DNA of 64,000 nucleotides from an uncultured Collinsella sp. GTDB taxonomy: Bacteria; Actinomycetota; Coriobacteriia; Coriobacteriales; Coriobacteriaceae. A model generated the notes under the pieces. That model did no database searches. It was not told the DNA's origin and saw only the letters and a list, made by a program, of their open reading frames with translations. A program made the translations under genes and the position numbers. Each line of letters begins with the position of its first letter. The first letter of the stretch is position 1. Shown here one piece after another: positions 24,292 to 33,345 of this stretch. The stretch covers positions 1 to 64,000 of the forward strand of contig CAJLTA010000003.1 in the NCBI GenBank assembly GCA_905209455.1, in the 5' to 3' direction.

Positions 24292-24570
24292 CTACTGGAT
24301 GTTGTCGCGGATGCCCAGAGCCTTGATGAGCTCACGGTACTCGACGATGTCGTTCTTCTTGATGTAGGAGAGAAGACGACGACGACGGCCGACGAGCATG
24401 AGCAGGCCACGACGGGTGTGGAAGTCCTTCTGGTGGGACTTCATGTGCTCGGTCAGCTCCTTGATGCGCTCGGACAGGATGGCGACCTGAACCTTGGGGT
24501 TGCCGGTGTCGACCGGGGTGTTACCGAACTGGGCAGTCAGCTCCGCCTTGCGCTCTTTGGAAACAGTCAT
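24292..24570 (-). CDS. rpsO: 30S ribosomal protein S15
   Basis: Small-subunit protein that binds 16S rRNA helices 20-22, 92 aa (family about 89). The conserved block LTEHMKSHQKDFHTRRGLLMLVGRRRRLL and the C-terminal YIKKNDIVEYRELIKALGIR are complete. The ATG at 24570 follows AAAGGTG by 6 bases; the longer frame upstream is not coding. It stands alone before pnp, and its promoter must lie within the 138-bp gap to recO. A terminator follows. Confidence 0.97.
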   Translation of the reverse strand: MTVSKERKAELTAQFGNTPVDTGNPKVQVAILSERIKELTEHMKSHQKDFHTRRGLLMLVGRRRRLLSYIKKNDIVEYRELIKALGIRDNIQ

Positions 24571-24708
24571 TGTTTCACCTTTCGTTTTGCGTCGCCCACG
24601 GGCGACTCGATTCGCCTCGGACTGGGAAGCCGCCGGTGGAGCGAACAACCAAGGTCGAGGTACCAACAGGTCGGTATGTTACCACAAGCAGCCCGCGCCT
24701 GCGCATCA

Positions 24709-25458
24709 TCACCGACCCAACATGAATTCCATCGCGCGGAGGCGCTGATCGGTGTGCGTCGCAGCCCAAACATGCGAAAGCCCGAGCAGGAATGCCGCCG
24801 TATGCGGGTCGATTCGCTCGGCCATGAGCGCATCGAAGGTCATGGACATGAGGGCGCGCAGCCATGCGGTCTCACCGGTCGACACCAGTTCGGCACCTGG
24901 AACGCTCGACGCGCACGACCCGCACATGAGACCGCCCGCCTGGGCTGAAAAATACGACAGCATGGGGTCTCCGCACAGCACACAGGCCGAAAAAACGGGA
25001 CGATAGCCAACGTGCGATAGCAGCTTAAAGACATATGCCGCCACAAGTAGGTCCATATGTGCCGTGTCAAGCCCGCTGCCCACCAGGGCAAGCGCTCGCT
25101 GCGTTATGGCAAAGGTAAACGGGTCCTCGGCGTCCTCGAATGAGCACACGCGCGCGACCTCGGCGATCGCGCTTGCGGCGCAGGTCGTCTCGTAATCGGG
25201 CGCAGCGCCGAGCGGCGCCTCCATAAGCTCGGCCTGAGAAACCACGTCGAGTGACCGTCCATGTGCGAGCAGCATATCGACCGTACAGAACAGCTCGCAG
25301 CGCGCAGCCAGGCGTCCGCCGGGTTTGCGGGCGCCCTTTGCCACTGCACGAACCTGCCGTCCCCGCTCGTCAAGCATCGTCAAGATCAGGTCGATCTCTT
25401 TGAGCTTAGTCTTATCGAGCACGAGCACTTTCGTGCGATATGTCCGGGAGCCTGCCAT
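24709..25458 (-). CDS. recO: DNA repair protein RecO
   Basis: Mediator that loads RecA on SSB-coated single-stranded DNA in the RecFOR pathway, 249 aa. An N-terminal OB fold (YRTKVLVLDKTKLKEIDLIL) is followed by a helical domain with the zinc-binding cysteines CVLCGDPM and CGSC (about 167-190). It follows era by 15 bp; the era-recO order is widespread. It is the last gene of the dnaJ-mtaB-phoH-ybeY-dgkA-era-recO run. Confidence 0.94.
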   Translation of the reverse strand: MAGSRTYRTKVLVLDKTKLKEIDLILTMLDERGRQVRAVAKGARKPGGRLAARCELFCTVDMLLAHGRSLDVVSQAELMEAPLGAAPDYETTCAASAIAEVARVCSFEDAEDPFTFAITQRALALVGSGLDTAHMDLLVAAYVFKLLSHVGYRPVFSACVLCGDPMLSYFSAQAGGLMCGSCASSVPGAELVSTGETAWLRALMSMTFDALMAERIDPHTAAFLLGLSHVWAATHTDQRLRAMEFMLGR

Positions 25459-25473
25459 GCGCGCCGCGCGTCC

Positions 25474-26544
25474 TTAGTCCTCGGCGTTGTAGCCAAAGCG
25501 GCGAATCTGGGCCTCGTCGTCGCGCCAGCCGGCCTTGACCTTCACGTCCAGCTCCAAAAAGACCTGCGTGCCAAAGATGCGCTCAAGATCGCGACGGGCG
25601 TCGATACCGATATGCTTGATCATCTCGCCGCCCTTGCCGATGATGATGCCCTTTTGACCCTCGCGCTCGACGTAAATGGTGGCGTGCACGCGCAGCACCT
25701 TCTTGGTCTGCTCGAGCGCATCGCAGATCACGCCAACGGAGTGCGGGATCTCGTCGCGGGTGCGGCGCAAGACCTTCTCGCGCACAAACTCGGCAACAAG
25801 CGTCTCGTCGGAAGCATCGGTACCCATGTCTTCGGGGAACCAACGCGGGCCCTCGGGCAAAAAGTGGGCAACGGTCTCGATGAAGGCGTCGACGTTGAAG
25901 TTCTTCACCGACGAGGTCACGATCTCGTCGTCGTATTCCATAAGCTCATGCGCTGCCTTAAGCTGCTCCATGACCTGCGCGGGGTCGGCCTCATCGGCCT
26001 TGGTGAGCACCAGGACTTTCTTGCAACGGGCGCATCTGACGCGCTCGGCAACCCAGGCGTCTCCCCTGCCGATGGGCTTGGTGGCATCAATCAAAAACGC
26101 GACGACGTCAACGTCGTTGAGCTCGAACAGGGCGCTTTTGTTGAGCTCGGAGCCCAGACCGTCCTTGGGCTTATGAATACCCGGGGTATCGACAAAGACC
26201 AGCTGATAGCCAGGGCGGTTAACCACAGCGCGCATGCGGCGGCGAGTCGTCTGGGCCACCGGAGAGGTAATGGCGACCTTTTTGCCATAGCAGGCGTTGA
26301 GCAGCGTGGACTTACCGGCGTTGGGACGACCGACCAGGGCCACAAAGCCGCTGCGAAAACCGGGCTCCACATCGCCAAAGCCCAGAGACGTCTCGTCCTC
26401 GTCACATAGGGCATCGAGCTCCTCGTCGCTCATACCCTCAAACGGGTCGAATTCCTCGACCTCGTCAAGCGAATCGGTATCCTCGACCTCATCGAGAACC
26501 TCGTCGTCCAAAACCTCGTCAGTAGGCTGCATATTGTCGGACAT
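25474..26544 (-). CDS. era: GTPase Era with an acidic N-terminal extension
   Basis: 16S rRNA-binding GTPase in 30S assembly, 356 aa against about 300 usually. The G domain has P-loop GRPNAGKST (72-80), DTPGIHKP and LTKADE, and the C-terminal KH domain has GIIIGKGGEMIKHIG. The extra 60 residues are at the N-terminus and almost wholly acidic (repeats of DEVLD and EEL type), with no predicted fold. GAAAGGG stands before the ATG, so the long start is supported. It lies 12 bp after dgkA, in the usual phoH-ybeY-dgkA-era-recO order. Confidence 0.96.
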   Translation of the reverse strand: MSDNMQPTDEVLDDEVLDEVEDTDSLDEVEEFDPFEGMSDEELDALCDEDETSLGFGDVEPGFRSGFVALVGRPNAGKSTLLNACYGKKVAITSPVAQTTRRRMRAVVNRPGYQLVFVDTPGIHKPKDGLGSELNKSALFELNDVDVVAFLIDATKPIGRGDAWVAERVRCARCKKVLVLTKADEADPAQVMEQLKAAHELMEYDDEIVTSSVKNFNVDAFIETVAHFLPEGPRWFPEDMGTDASDETLVAEFVREKVLRRTRDEIPHSVGVICDALEQTKKVLRVHATIYVEREGQKGIIIGKGGEMIKHIGIDARRDLERIFGTQVFLELDVKVKAGWRDDEAQIRRFGYNAED

Positions 26545-26556
26545 GGGAATCCCTTT

Positions 26557-26934
26557 CTAAATAAAGCCAAGCGCGTGGGCAAAGACTAGCAGGCCCACGA
26601 TTGCGGCGGTAATGGAAAGAACGTACACGGAAGCGGCGGCGATATCCTTGGCGCGCTTTGCCAGCGGATGAAGTTCCTGGGTCGCCAGGTCGACGATCGC
26701 CTCCATAGCGGTATTGCACAGCTCGCCGTGAATCACCAGGCCACAGCAGATGATAACCGTGGCCCACTCGGCAATGTCGAGCCCCACGATACAGCCGGCA
26801 ATGACGGTACACACGCCCGCCACGAGCATGACTTTGATGTTGCGCTCGGTTTTAACGGCGGTGACAAAGCCCTCCATGGCGTAGGAGAACGACTTTAAAA
26901 AGGACGGATGGTCCTTGTTCGATCCGGGAATCAT
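26557..26934 (-). CDS. dgkA: Diacylglycerol/undecaprenol kinase (DagK family)
   Basis: Small integral membrane lipid kinase, 125 aa, with three TM helices and the signature ELCNTAMEAIVD (about 76-87). In Gram-positive bacteria this family phosphorylates undecaprenol, feeding the cell-wall lipid carrier pool, so undecaprenol is the likelier substrate. The GGAGCC site before its ATG overlaps the ybeY stop region (9-bp gap). It precedes era by 12 bp. Confidence 0.93.
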   Translation of the reverse strand: MIPGSNKDHPSFLKSFSYAMEGFVTAVKTERNIKVMLVAGVCTVIAGCIVGLDIAEWATVIICCGLVIHGELCNTAMEAIVDLATQELHPLAKRAKDIAAASVYVLSITAAIVGLLVFAHALGFI

Positions 26935-26943
26935 AGACGGCTC

Positions 26944-27453
26944 CTAGTCGTGGGCATGGTTGGTGATGGGACCGACGTGGACCAACTTGGGGTCCTCGCC
27001 GCGCTCGAGCGCCAGATCGCGCAGGATGGTATCCTCGCGGGCCTCCATGACCTCAGCCTCGTCGTCCTCGATGTGGTCATAGCCCAGCAGGTGCAGCATG
27101 CCGTGCACGAGCATCAACCGGCACTCGTCGGCGGGACTGTTGCCAAAACCGGGAGCCTGACGGGCGATGACCTGCGGGGCCAAGATAATATCGCCGAGCT
27201 CGATCGTCTCGTCGGCGGGAATATCCTCGTCAAAGGCAGAGTCGCACTCAAACGAGAGCACATCGGTGGTGCGGTCGATACCGCGCCACTCGTGGTTGAG
27301 CTCGTGCATCTCGTCCTCGTCGACATACGAAAGGGAAATCTCGACTTCACGCTCAACGCCCTCCGCCGCAAGCACAAACGCGCAAATGTGCTCAACCTCC
27401 TGGGCGTCGAGCAGCGTATCGAGCTCGGCATCGTTGCTGATCAATACACTCAA
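26944..27453 (-). CDS. ybeY: Endoribonuclease YbeY
   Basis: Single-strand endoribonuclease needed for 16S rRNA 3'-end maturation and ribosome quality control, 169 aa. The zinc site HGMLHLLGYDH (about 127-137) is intact, preceded by the DRTTDVLSFE strand. It starts at TTG with AAAGGAG 6 bases upstream and overlaps the phoH stop by 4 bases, so it is probably translated by coupling. phoH-ybeY pairing is nearly universal. dgkA follows. Confidence 0.95.
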   Translation of the reverse strand: MSVLISNDAELDTLLDAQEVEHICAFVLAAEGVEREVEISLSYVDEDEMHELNHEWRGIDRTTDVLSFECDSAFDEDIPADETIELGDIILAPQVIARQAPGFGNSPADECRLMLVHGMLHLLGYDHIEDDEAEVMEAREDTILRDLALERGEDPKLVHVGPITNHAHD

Positions 27454-28436
27454 CGGGACTCCTTTCGGTCGCGCGAGCGCTGCTCACGCACGTCATCATA
27501 CGCATCATAGGCCTCGACGATCCTGCCCACCAGGGCATGGCGCACCACATCGGCGCGCTCCAGGTGCGAAAATGCCACATCGTCGACACGGCCCAAAATC
27601 TTCTCGACGTCGGCAAGACCTCCGCGACGACCCACCAGGTCGCGCTGGCTCAGATCGCCGGTAATCACAAACTTGGAGTTAAAACCCAAGCGCGTCAGGA
27701 ACATCTTCATCTGCTCAGGCGTGGTGTTTTGTGCCTCGTCGAGTACCACGAAGGCGTCGCTCAGCGTTCGGCCGCGCATGTAGGCAAGCGGGGCAATCTC
27801 GATCACGCCACGCTCCATGAGCTCATCGGTGCGTTCACGGTCCATCATGTCAAACAAGGCATCGTAGAGCGGACGCATGTAAGGGTCGATCTTTTCCTCG
27901 AGGGTGCCGGGCAAAAAGCCCAAATTCTCCCCCGCCTCGACAACGGGCCGCGTAAGCACCAGACGACCCACCTCGTGGCGCTTGAGCGCGGCGACGGCGA
28001 GGGCCATGGCTAGATAGGTCTTACCGGTACCGGCGGGACCCAGGCCAAACGTGATGGTATGCGAGCGGATGGCGTCAACATAGCGCTTCTGGCCGAGCGT
28101 CTTGGGACGAATGACGCGGCCGCGATACGACAGCAGCACGTCATCGCGCAGCGACGAAGCGTCGTGCTCACCATCGCGCAGGACAGCCAAGCAACGCGAG
28201 ACGTCGTCGGCAGACAGCGTGCGACCGGCAGCCGCCTCACGAAAAGCGTGTTCGAAAAAACGCGCCACGAGTTCTACCTCGTCCGGGTCGCCGCTCACGG
28301 CAATCTGGTCACCGCGCGCAACCACATGGGCGCGAACCAAGTCTTCGACCGCGCGAAGAACAGCGTCGCCGGCGCCCAAGACGCGCGAGGGGTCAATCCC
28401 CTCGGGAACGGTAAGTCTAATCTTCGAGGCTTCCAT
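27450..28436 (-). CDS. phoH: PhoH-family ATPase
   Basis: P-loop ATPase of the PhoH (PhoL/YbeZ) family, 328 aa, thought to act with YbeY on rRNA or RNA decay. The N-terminal KH-like region (about 1-80) is followed by Walker A GPAGTGKTYLA and Walker B FVVLDEAQNT with sensor TGDLSQ. The ATG at 28436 follows GGGAGG; another in-frame ATG six codons upstream lies further inside mtaB. The start overlaps the end of mtaB by 20 bp. Confidence 0.94.
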   Translation of the reverse strand: MEASKIRLTVPEGIDPSRVLGAGDAVLRAVEDLVRAHVVARGDQIAVSGDPDEVELVARFFEHAFREAAAGRTLSADDVSRCLAVLRDGEHDASSLRDDVLLSYRGRVIRPKTLGQKRYVDAIRSHTITFGLGPAGTGKTYLAMALAVAALKRHEVGRLVLTRPVVEAGENLGFLPGTLEEKIDPYMRPLYDALFDMMDRERTDELMERGVIEIAPLAYMRGRTLSDAFVVLDEAQNTTPEQMKMFLTRLGFNSKFVITGDLSQRDLVGRRGGLADVEKILGRVDDVAFSHLERADVVRHALVGRIVEAYDAYDDVREQRSRDRKESR

Positions 28437-29709
28437 GGACCTCCCTGCGAGCATGGACTAAGCCGGAATCGTCGACTCCGATGATAGCAACATCGAGCAG
28501 GCACGGGGCCTTGAGCCCACAGACATCGTCAAGACGGGCATGATGGAACGAGCCGAGCGTCAGGTTGTCGCCATACTCGAGCACCGCACGCTCGACCGTG
28601 CCCACGCGGCGGCGGGCATCGGCGATCGCAAGCTCCTGAGCGGCGGCACGCATGCGGCGGCTGCGTTCGGCCATAATCTCGGGCGGCACCTGATCGGGCA
28701 TATCGGCCGCAAGCGTGCCGGGACGCTTGCTATAGCGGAAGACATGCATGCGCGAAAAGCCCACGCGACGGCACAACGCCAGCGACTCCTCGAACTCCTC
28801 GTCCGTTTCGCCGGGGAAGCCGACGATGACGTCACAAGAAAGAGACGCCTGCGGCAGATTGGCGCGAATCATGCGTACCGTGTCCTCAAAGGCCTCCGCA
28901 CTATAGGGACGACCCATGCGATGCAGGGTCGCCGTACAGCCGGACTGCACGGGAAGATGCACGAACGGCGCGATACGCTGCGGATAGCGCGCCATCACCT
29001 TGAGCAGGCGCTCGGAGATATCCATGGGCTCCACTGAGGAAATGCGCACGTGGGCAATCGTGGTGCGCTCCATAATGGCCTCGAGCAGCTCATCGATCTC
29101 CACGTGTTCGTCAGTCGCGCTCTTGCCGTCATAGGCGCCCAGGTTCACGCCAGTCAGCACCACCTCGGGCACACCGGCCTCCTGGGCCTCGCGCACCTGC
29201 TCGAGCACGGACTCGACGGGCACGGAGCGCTCAGGGCCGCGCGCCTTCCACACAATGCAATACGTGCAGCGGTGATTGCAGCCGTCTTGGATCTTCACGC
29301 CCAGACGCGAGCGCCCCAGAGCATCGACCACATCGCTGTCGCTGCAAGCGGCCACACTATCGGATTCGACACCCAGCACCTCGCAGACACGCTCGGCGAC
29401 GTCGATTTTCGACGGCTCGGCAATGACGCGGTCCGAAAGCTCCAGCAGCTCTTCGGGATGCAAGTTGACGACGCAGCCGGTCACGACAACGTAGGGCTCA
29501 CCTGGATATGACAGCGCATGACGGACGGCCTTACGGGTCTTGGCCTCGGCCTCGCCCGTCACGGCGCAGGTATTGATTACAATCAGGTCGGCATCCAGGG
29601 GCTCCACCATCGCAAAGCCCTGGCGCATAAGATCGGCAGTGATACGGTCGGACTCAACCCGGTTGACACGGCAGCCAAGGTTGACGACGGAAATATGGGG
29701 TGCGAGCAA
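28417..29709 (-). CDS. mtaB: tRNA t6A37 methylthiotransferase MtaB
   Basis: Radical-SAM methylthiotransferase that makes ms2t6A37 in ANN-decoding tRNAs, 430 aa. It has the UPF0004 cysteines (NLGCRVNRVES, NTCAV, TGCVVN) and the radical-SAM motif CNHRCTYC followed by IVWKARGPERS, characteristic of the MtaB/YqeV branch. It starts at TTG with AAGGAG 5 bases upstream, 9 bp after dnaJ, and overlaps phoH by 20 bp. It is the third methylthiotransferase in the window. Confidence 0.95.
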   Translation of the reverse strand: MLAPHISVVNLGCRVNRVESDRITADLMRQGFAMVEPLDADLIVINTCAVTGEAEAKTRKAVRHALSYPGEPYVVVTGCVVNLHPEELLELSDRVIAEPSKIDVAERVCEVLGVESDSVAACSDSDVVDALGRSRLGVKIQDGCNHRCTYCIVWKARGPERSVPVESVLEQVREAQEAGVPEVVLTGVNLGAYDGKSATDEHVEIDELLEAIMERTTIAHVRISSVEPMDISERLLKVMARYPQRIAPFVHLPVQSGCTATLHRMGRPYSAEAFEDTVRMIRANLPQASLSCDVIVGFPGETDEEFEESLALCRRVGFSRMHVFRYSKRPGTLAADMPDQVPPEIMAERSRRMRAAAQELAIADARRRVGTVERAVLEYGDNLTLGSFHHARLDDVCGLKAPCLLDVAIIGVDDSGLVHARREVHGSLED

Positions 29710-29718
29710 GCGGGCTCC

Positions 29719-30867
29719 TTAATCGAGGATATCGTCGAGGGCGCTCTTGATACGATCGGTTACCGACTTCTTACCGGAAGCGACGTCATCGCCCATCTCG
29801 TCGGCAAAAGCGCGGAGCAGCTCGCGCTGCTTGTTGGAAAGGTTCGTGGGAACGACCACGCGCAGCTGCACGACCAGACGACCACGTGAGCCGCCACCGC
29901 CGATGCGCGGCATGCCAAAGTTGTTGACGCTGACGGTGTCGCCATACTGCGTGCCGGCAGGGACCGTAACCTTGACGACCTCCTCGGGCATAATGCCCTC
30001 GACCTCGATCTCGCAGCCGAGCGCGGCCTGCGCGATGGAGATATCGCTCACCAGGTACAGGTCGTCGCCGTTGCGCTTAAAGCGCTCGTGATCGGCGACA
30101 CGCACGTTGACGATCAGGTCGCCCGAGGGCTCGCCACGAAGGCCGGCCTCGCCAAAGCCGCTCACGCGCAGCTGGCGACCGGTCGAGACGCCGGCGGGAA
30201 TATCGATGTCGATCTTTTCGTGCGAAGGCGTGCGGCCCTGACCGTCGCAAGTCTCGCAGGGATGGTCGATGACCGTGCCCTCGCCGTGGCAGTCGGGGCA
30301 GGGCGAAGAGGACTGGACCTGACCCAAAAACGAGCGCTGGACCGTGGTGACATAGCCCGTGCCGTGGCAGCGGCTGCACTGCTTTTCGGTCGCACCGTCA
30401 GCCTTGCCCGTACCGTTGCAATCCTCGCAGGGAGCAAGGCGGTCATAGCTGATCGTCTTTTTGCAGCCAAGTGCAGCTTCCTCGAGCGTCACCGAAAGCG
30501 AGATGGCCATATCGCGACCGCGACGGCGCTCGCGACGGCTGCGGGCACCACCGCCGGCGCCGCCGCCAAAGAACGACGAGAACAGGTCGTCCATGCCCAT
30601 GCCGCCAAAGATGTCGTTGATGTCGACATAGCCGGAGCCACCAGGGCCATCGGCAGTGCCAAAGCGATCGTAGTTGGCACGCTTCTGCTCATCGGAAAGG
30701 ACAGAATAGGCCTCGTTCAGCTCTTTGAACTTGGCCTCGGCCTCGGGGTCGTCCGAAACATCCGGGTGTACCGTACGGGCTTTCTTTAAAAACGCGCGCT
30801 TAATGGTCCGCGCGTCGGCGTCCTTATCGACGCCAAGTACCTCGTAGTAATCCCTATTTTCCGACAC
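29719..30867 (-). CDS. dnaJ: Chaperone protein DnaJ
   Basis: Hsp40 co-chaperone that stimulates DnaK, 382 aa. J domain (YYEVLGVDKDAD start, HPD motif), Gly/Phe-rich segment with the GGMGMDDLF run, four CxxCxGxG zinc repeats (CEDCNGTG, CSRCHGTG, CPDCHGEG, CETCDGQG) and the two C-terminal beta domains are all present. The start is GTG at 30867 with AGGA upstream; the frame extends further but lacks family similarity. It follows a second, membrane-tailed DnaJ gene. No dnaK, grpE or hrcA lies in the window. Confidence 0.96.
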   Translation of the reverse strand: MSENRDYYEVLGVDKDADARTIKRAFLKKARTVHPDVSDDPEAEAKFKELNEAYSVLSDEQKRANYDRFGTADGPGGSGYVDINDIFGGMGMDDLFSSFFGGGAGGGARSRRERRRGRDMAISLSVTLEEAALGCKKTISYDRLAPCEDCNGTGKADGATEKQCSRCHGTGYVTTVQRSFLGQVQSSSPCPDCHGEGTVIDHPCETCDGQGRTPSHEKIDIDIPAGVSTGRQLRVSGFGEAGLRGEPSGDLIVNVRVADHERFKRNGDDLYLVSDISIAQAALGCEIEVEGIMPEEVVKVTVPAGTQYGDTVSVNNFGMPRIGGGGSRGRLVVQLRVVVPTNLSNKQRELLRAFADEMGDDVASGKKSVTDRIKSALDDILD

Positions 30868-30948
30868 GACCGAATCCTTCCGACTTTCAATATTGTCACA
30901 GTGCGTCCTATACCCATGCAGGGCCGGCCGCAAACAGAGGGTTTGATG

Positions 30949-32052
30949 TTATTGCATCCCGTAGGGCGAAAGCATCGCGCGCTGCGAGCAGCTCGCAAAC
31001 CACACCGACACGAGCGCGAACATGAAGCCGTTGGCAAAACCGTTGGCAAACTGCAACGCGCCACGCTTCCACCACAGCAGGCTACGGTGAAGTACCCCAT
31101 CCGAGAGCACCATGAACAGGCCCATGGCAAACGGAATAAAACACATCACGGCAAAGGCCGAGAACACGCCCGAGATGGCCGAGAGTACCAAAAACGGCGC
31201 GACAATGCCCATCAGGTAAAAGCCGGTACGGGCCTTGCCCTCCAGGCGCTCGGCCTCCACATGGGCGCGACCGACCAGGTCACCACCCGTGGCGCCATTG
31301 GTACCGGCATGGCCCATGCCGCTAATGCGAACCTCGTCGCCGTCGTGCGTGCCGGCAGGAAACTCAATCGTTTGCTCGGAGGTCACGCGGGTACGACCGC
31401 TGCCGCCGCAATCGGGGCAGGGGTCGGCCACGACCTTACCGGAACCGCCGCACTCGGGGCAGACCGACTGGAACGTGCCCGCACCAAACAGGAAGGACAG
31501 GTCGACGTCGATGTGGCCGCGGCCACCGCAGCTCGGGCAGGTATGGGCATGCTCAGACGAAACGGAGCCCGAGCCGCCGCAGTTGCTACAGGTATCGAAG
31601 CGCGTGTAGCGGACGGTCTTGCGGGCACCGCCCTTGGCCTCCTTGGCGTCGAGTTTGATATCGACGACCACGTTGGCGCCGTTCTCGGGATTGTAGGCAG
31701 CCTGGCCGCGACGCTGCTGGCCCCAGGCGCCACCAAAGGGAAAGCCGCCCTCAAAGGGATTGCCATATCCCGTGCTGCCGGCGTAGCCGCCACCATAGGG
31801 CGAAGCCGTAGGAGCACCGGCAAAGGGATTGCCAGAACGCATGGCGTCGTAGCGCGCACGTTTTTGCTCATCCGAAAGCACGGCGTAGGCCTCGGAAACC
31901 TCTTTGAACTTTTCCTCGGCACCCGGCTCTTTATTGACGTCCGGATGGAGCTTACGGGCCTTCTGCTGAAAGGCCTTTTGAATATCACGCGAGGTGGCGT
32001 CCTTGGAGACACCGAGAATCTCGTAGTAATCTTTTTCGTTCATCGTCGCCAT
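30949..32052 (-). CDS. DnaJ-like protein with a C-terminal membrane domain
   Basis: A 367-aa protein: J domain (about 4-72, HPD at 36-38), Gly/Phe/Tyr-rich linker (73-125), four zinc CxxCxGxG repeats (Cys155, 172, 198 and 212 starts), a shortened first C-terminal beta domain (to about 268), then three hydrophobic helices (about 278-297, 298-316, 334-353) in place of the second substrate domain and dimerisation tail. It therefore looks like a DnaJ that works at the membrane. The ATG at 32052 follows AGGAGG by 8 bases. It lies between hemW and the canonical dnaJ and could present membrane or export clients to DnaK (inference). Confidence 0.85.
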   Translation of the reverse strand: MATMNEKDYYEILGVSKDATSRDIQKAFQQKARKLHPDVNKEPGAEEKFKEVSEAYAVLSDEQKRARYDAMRSGNPFAGAPTASPYGGGYAGSTGYGNPFEGGFPFGGAWGQQRRGQAAYNPENGANVVVDIKLDAKEAKGGARKTVRYTRFDTCSNCGGSGSVSSEHAHTCPSCGGRGHIDVDLSFLFGAGTFQSVCPECGGSGKVVADPCPDCGGSGRTRVTSEQTIEFPAGTHDGDEVRISGMGHAGTNGATGGDLVGRAHVEAERLEGKARTGFYLMGIVAPFLVLSAISGVFSAFAVMCFIPFAMGLFMVLSDGVLHRSLLWWKRGALQFANGFANGFMFALVSVWFASCSQRAMLSPYGMQ

Positions 32053-32110
32053 GTACGGCAACCTCCTGCTCACAGCAGCGTATATCTTGCGGTAATTCTA
32101 CCCGAGCGGC

Positions 32111-33343
32111 CTATGCTAGACCCCAAAACAGCTCGAACAGAACATTTCCATCGAGCCAGCCCAAGTGGGTGGGCGCTAAACGGGCGCGGGCGCGACCTGC
32201 GATAACGTCTTTCGAGGCGATGCGCCCCGCATATCCCTCGACGCCATCGGGCACCCACGTGGCAAGACCCAATTCGAGTGCGTGATCGCAGGCAGCTGCC
32301 AGCTCGTCCGTTGGGATAACGCAAGCCGCGCGAGCCAACAGGTCGGACCCAACACCGCGCGTCATGCGACAGGCGAGCATCAGGTCCTCCGCCGCAGCCT
32401 CGCGCTGCGACAGATATTCGGCCTCGAACGCCGTCGCGGCATCATCGCGTTGCGCCAGACGCACGCGATGCGCATCGCCTCGAGAAGACACGCCGGGAAA
32501 CAGCCCGGCCAAGCGGTCGAAATCCCCAGCATCGAGCATACCGGCGGCAGAACGGCCCAGGCCCAGATAGCCCTGTCCGGTCCAGTAGGCAATGTTATGG
32601 GCGCATTCATGGCCGTCGAGCGCGTAACTCGCCACCTCATACGGATGATAGCCGGCCGCACCCAGGAGCTCGCGCGCCACGTCCATGCAGGCGGCTTGAA
32701 AATCCTCATCAGGCTCGAGCGACTCGTCGCGGCACGCCATGCGATAGAGGGGTGTCCCCTCCTCGAGCGTGAGCGGGTAAACCGACACATGATACGGAGC
32801 CGCCGCCAGCACGCCATCAAGCGTGCGACTCCAACTCGCTGCGGTCTGCCCGGGAAGACCGCACATAAGGTCGCACGACACGTCAAGCCCAGCGTCCTTG
32901 ACCGTCGCGATAGCAGCGAGCGCCCGATCGGCATCGTGAATACGGCCGATGGCGACAAGTTCGGTGTTATCGAGCGTTTGCACGCCCAGAGAGACGCGTG
33001 TGACACCCACCTTGGCAAGCGCAGTGGCGAGCTCGGCGGTCAGCGACTCGGGATTGGCCTCGCAGGTAAACTCAACAGGGGCGCACCACGCACGAATACG
33101 CCGCGCCAGCTCCACCAGGCGCTCCCCCGCCAGCGACGGCGTGCCGCCGCCAACATAGACGGTGCGGATCTGGTCAAGGGCCCCAGCCTTGCCAAAAGCA
33201 TCGAGGCGCGCGTACAACTGCTCAAAATAGGCATCGAGCGCAGCACCCAGCTCGCACGGAGCGAAACTGCGCGAATCAAAGTCGCAGTAGCGGCACTTTT
33301 GGGCACAGAACGGCACGTGCGCATACAGCGCGGTAACGGCCAC
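32111..33343 (-). CDS. hemW: Radical-SAM haem chaperone HemW (HemN-like)
   Basis: A 410-aa radical-SAM protein of the HemW branch, which binds haem rather than oxidising coproporphyrinogen. The cluster motif CAQKCRYCDF (CX3CX2C) is at about residues 13-22, followed by YVGGGTPS and the usual GVQTLDN segment. The GTG start has GGAGG 7 bases upstream, 2 bp after dusB. The HemN-defining extra residues cannot be judged here, so the functional label follows length and context (next to lepA and dnaJ). Confidence 0.9.
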   Translation of the reverse strand: MAVTALYAHVPFCAQKCRYCDFDSRSFAPCELGAALDAYFEQLYARLDAFGKAGALDQIRTVYVGGGTPSLAGERLVELARRIRAWCAPVEFTCEANPESLTAELATALAKVGVTRVSLGVQTLDNTELVAIGRIHDADRALAAIATVKDAGLDVSCDLMCGLPGQTAASWSRTLDGVLAAAPYHVSVYPLTLEEGTPLYRMACRDESLEPDEDFQAACMDVARELLGAAGYHPYEVASYALDGHECAHNIAYWTGQGYLGLGRSAAGMLDAGDFDRLAGLFPGVSSRGDAHRVRLAQRDDAATAFEAEYLSQREAAAEDLMLACRMTRGVGSDLLARAACVIPTDELAAACDHALELGLATWVPDGVEGYAGRIASKDVIAGRARARLAPTHLGWLDGNVLFELFWGLA

Positions 33344-33345
33344 CC

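Noticed and set aside
24571..24708. A possible tRNA or small RNA gene between recO and rpsO.
   Set aside because: No cloverleaf arms, T-loop or terminator are visible; it is best read as the rpsO leader and promoter region.
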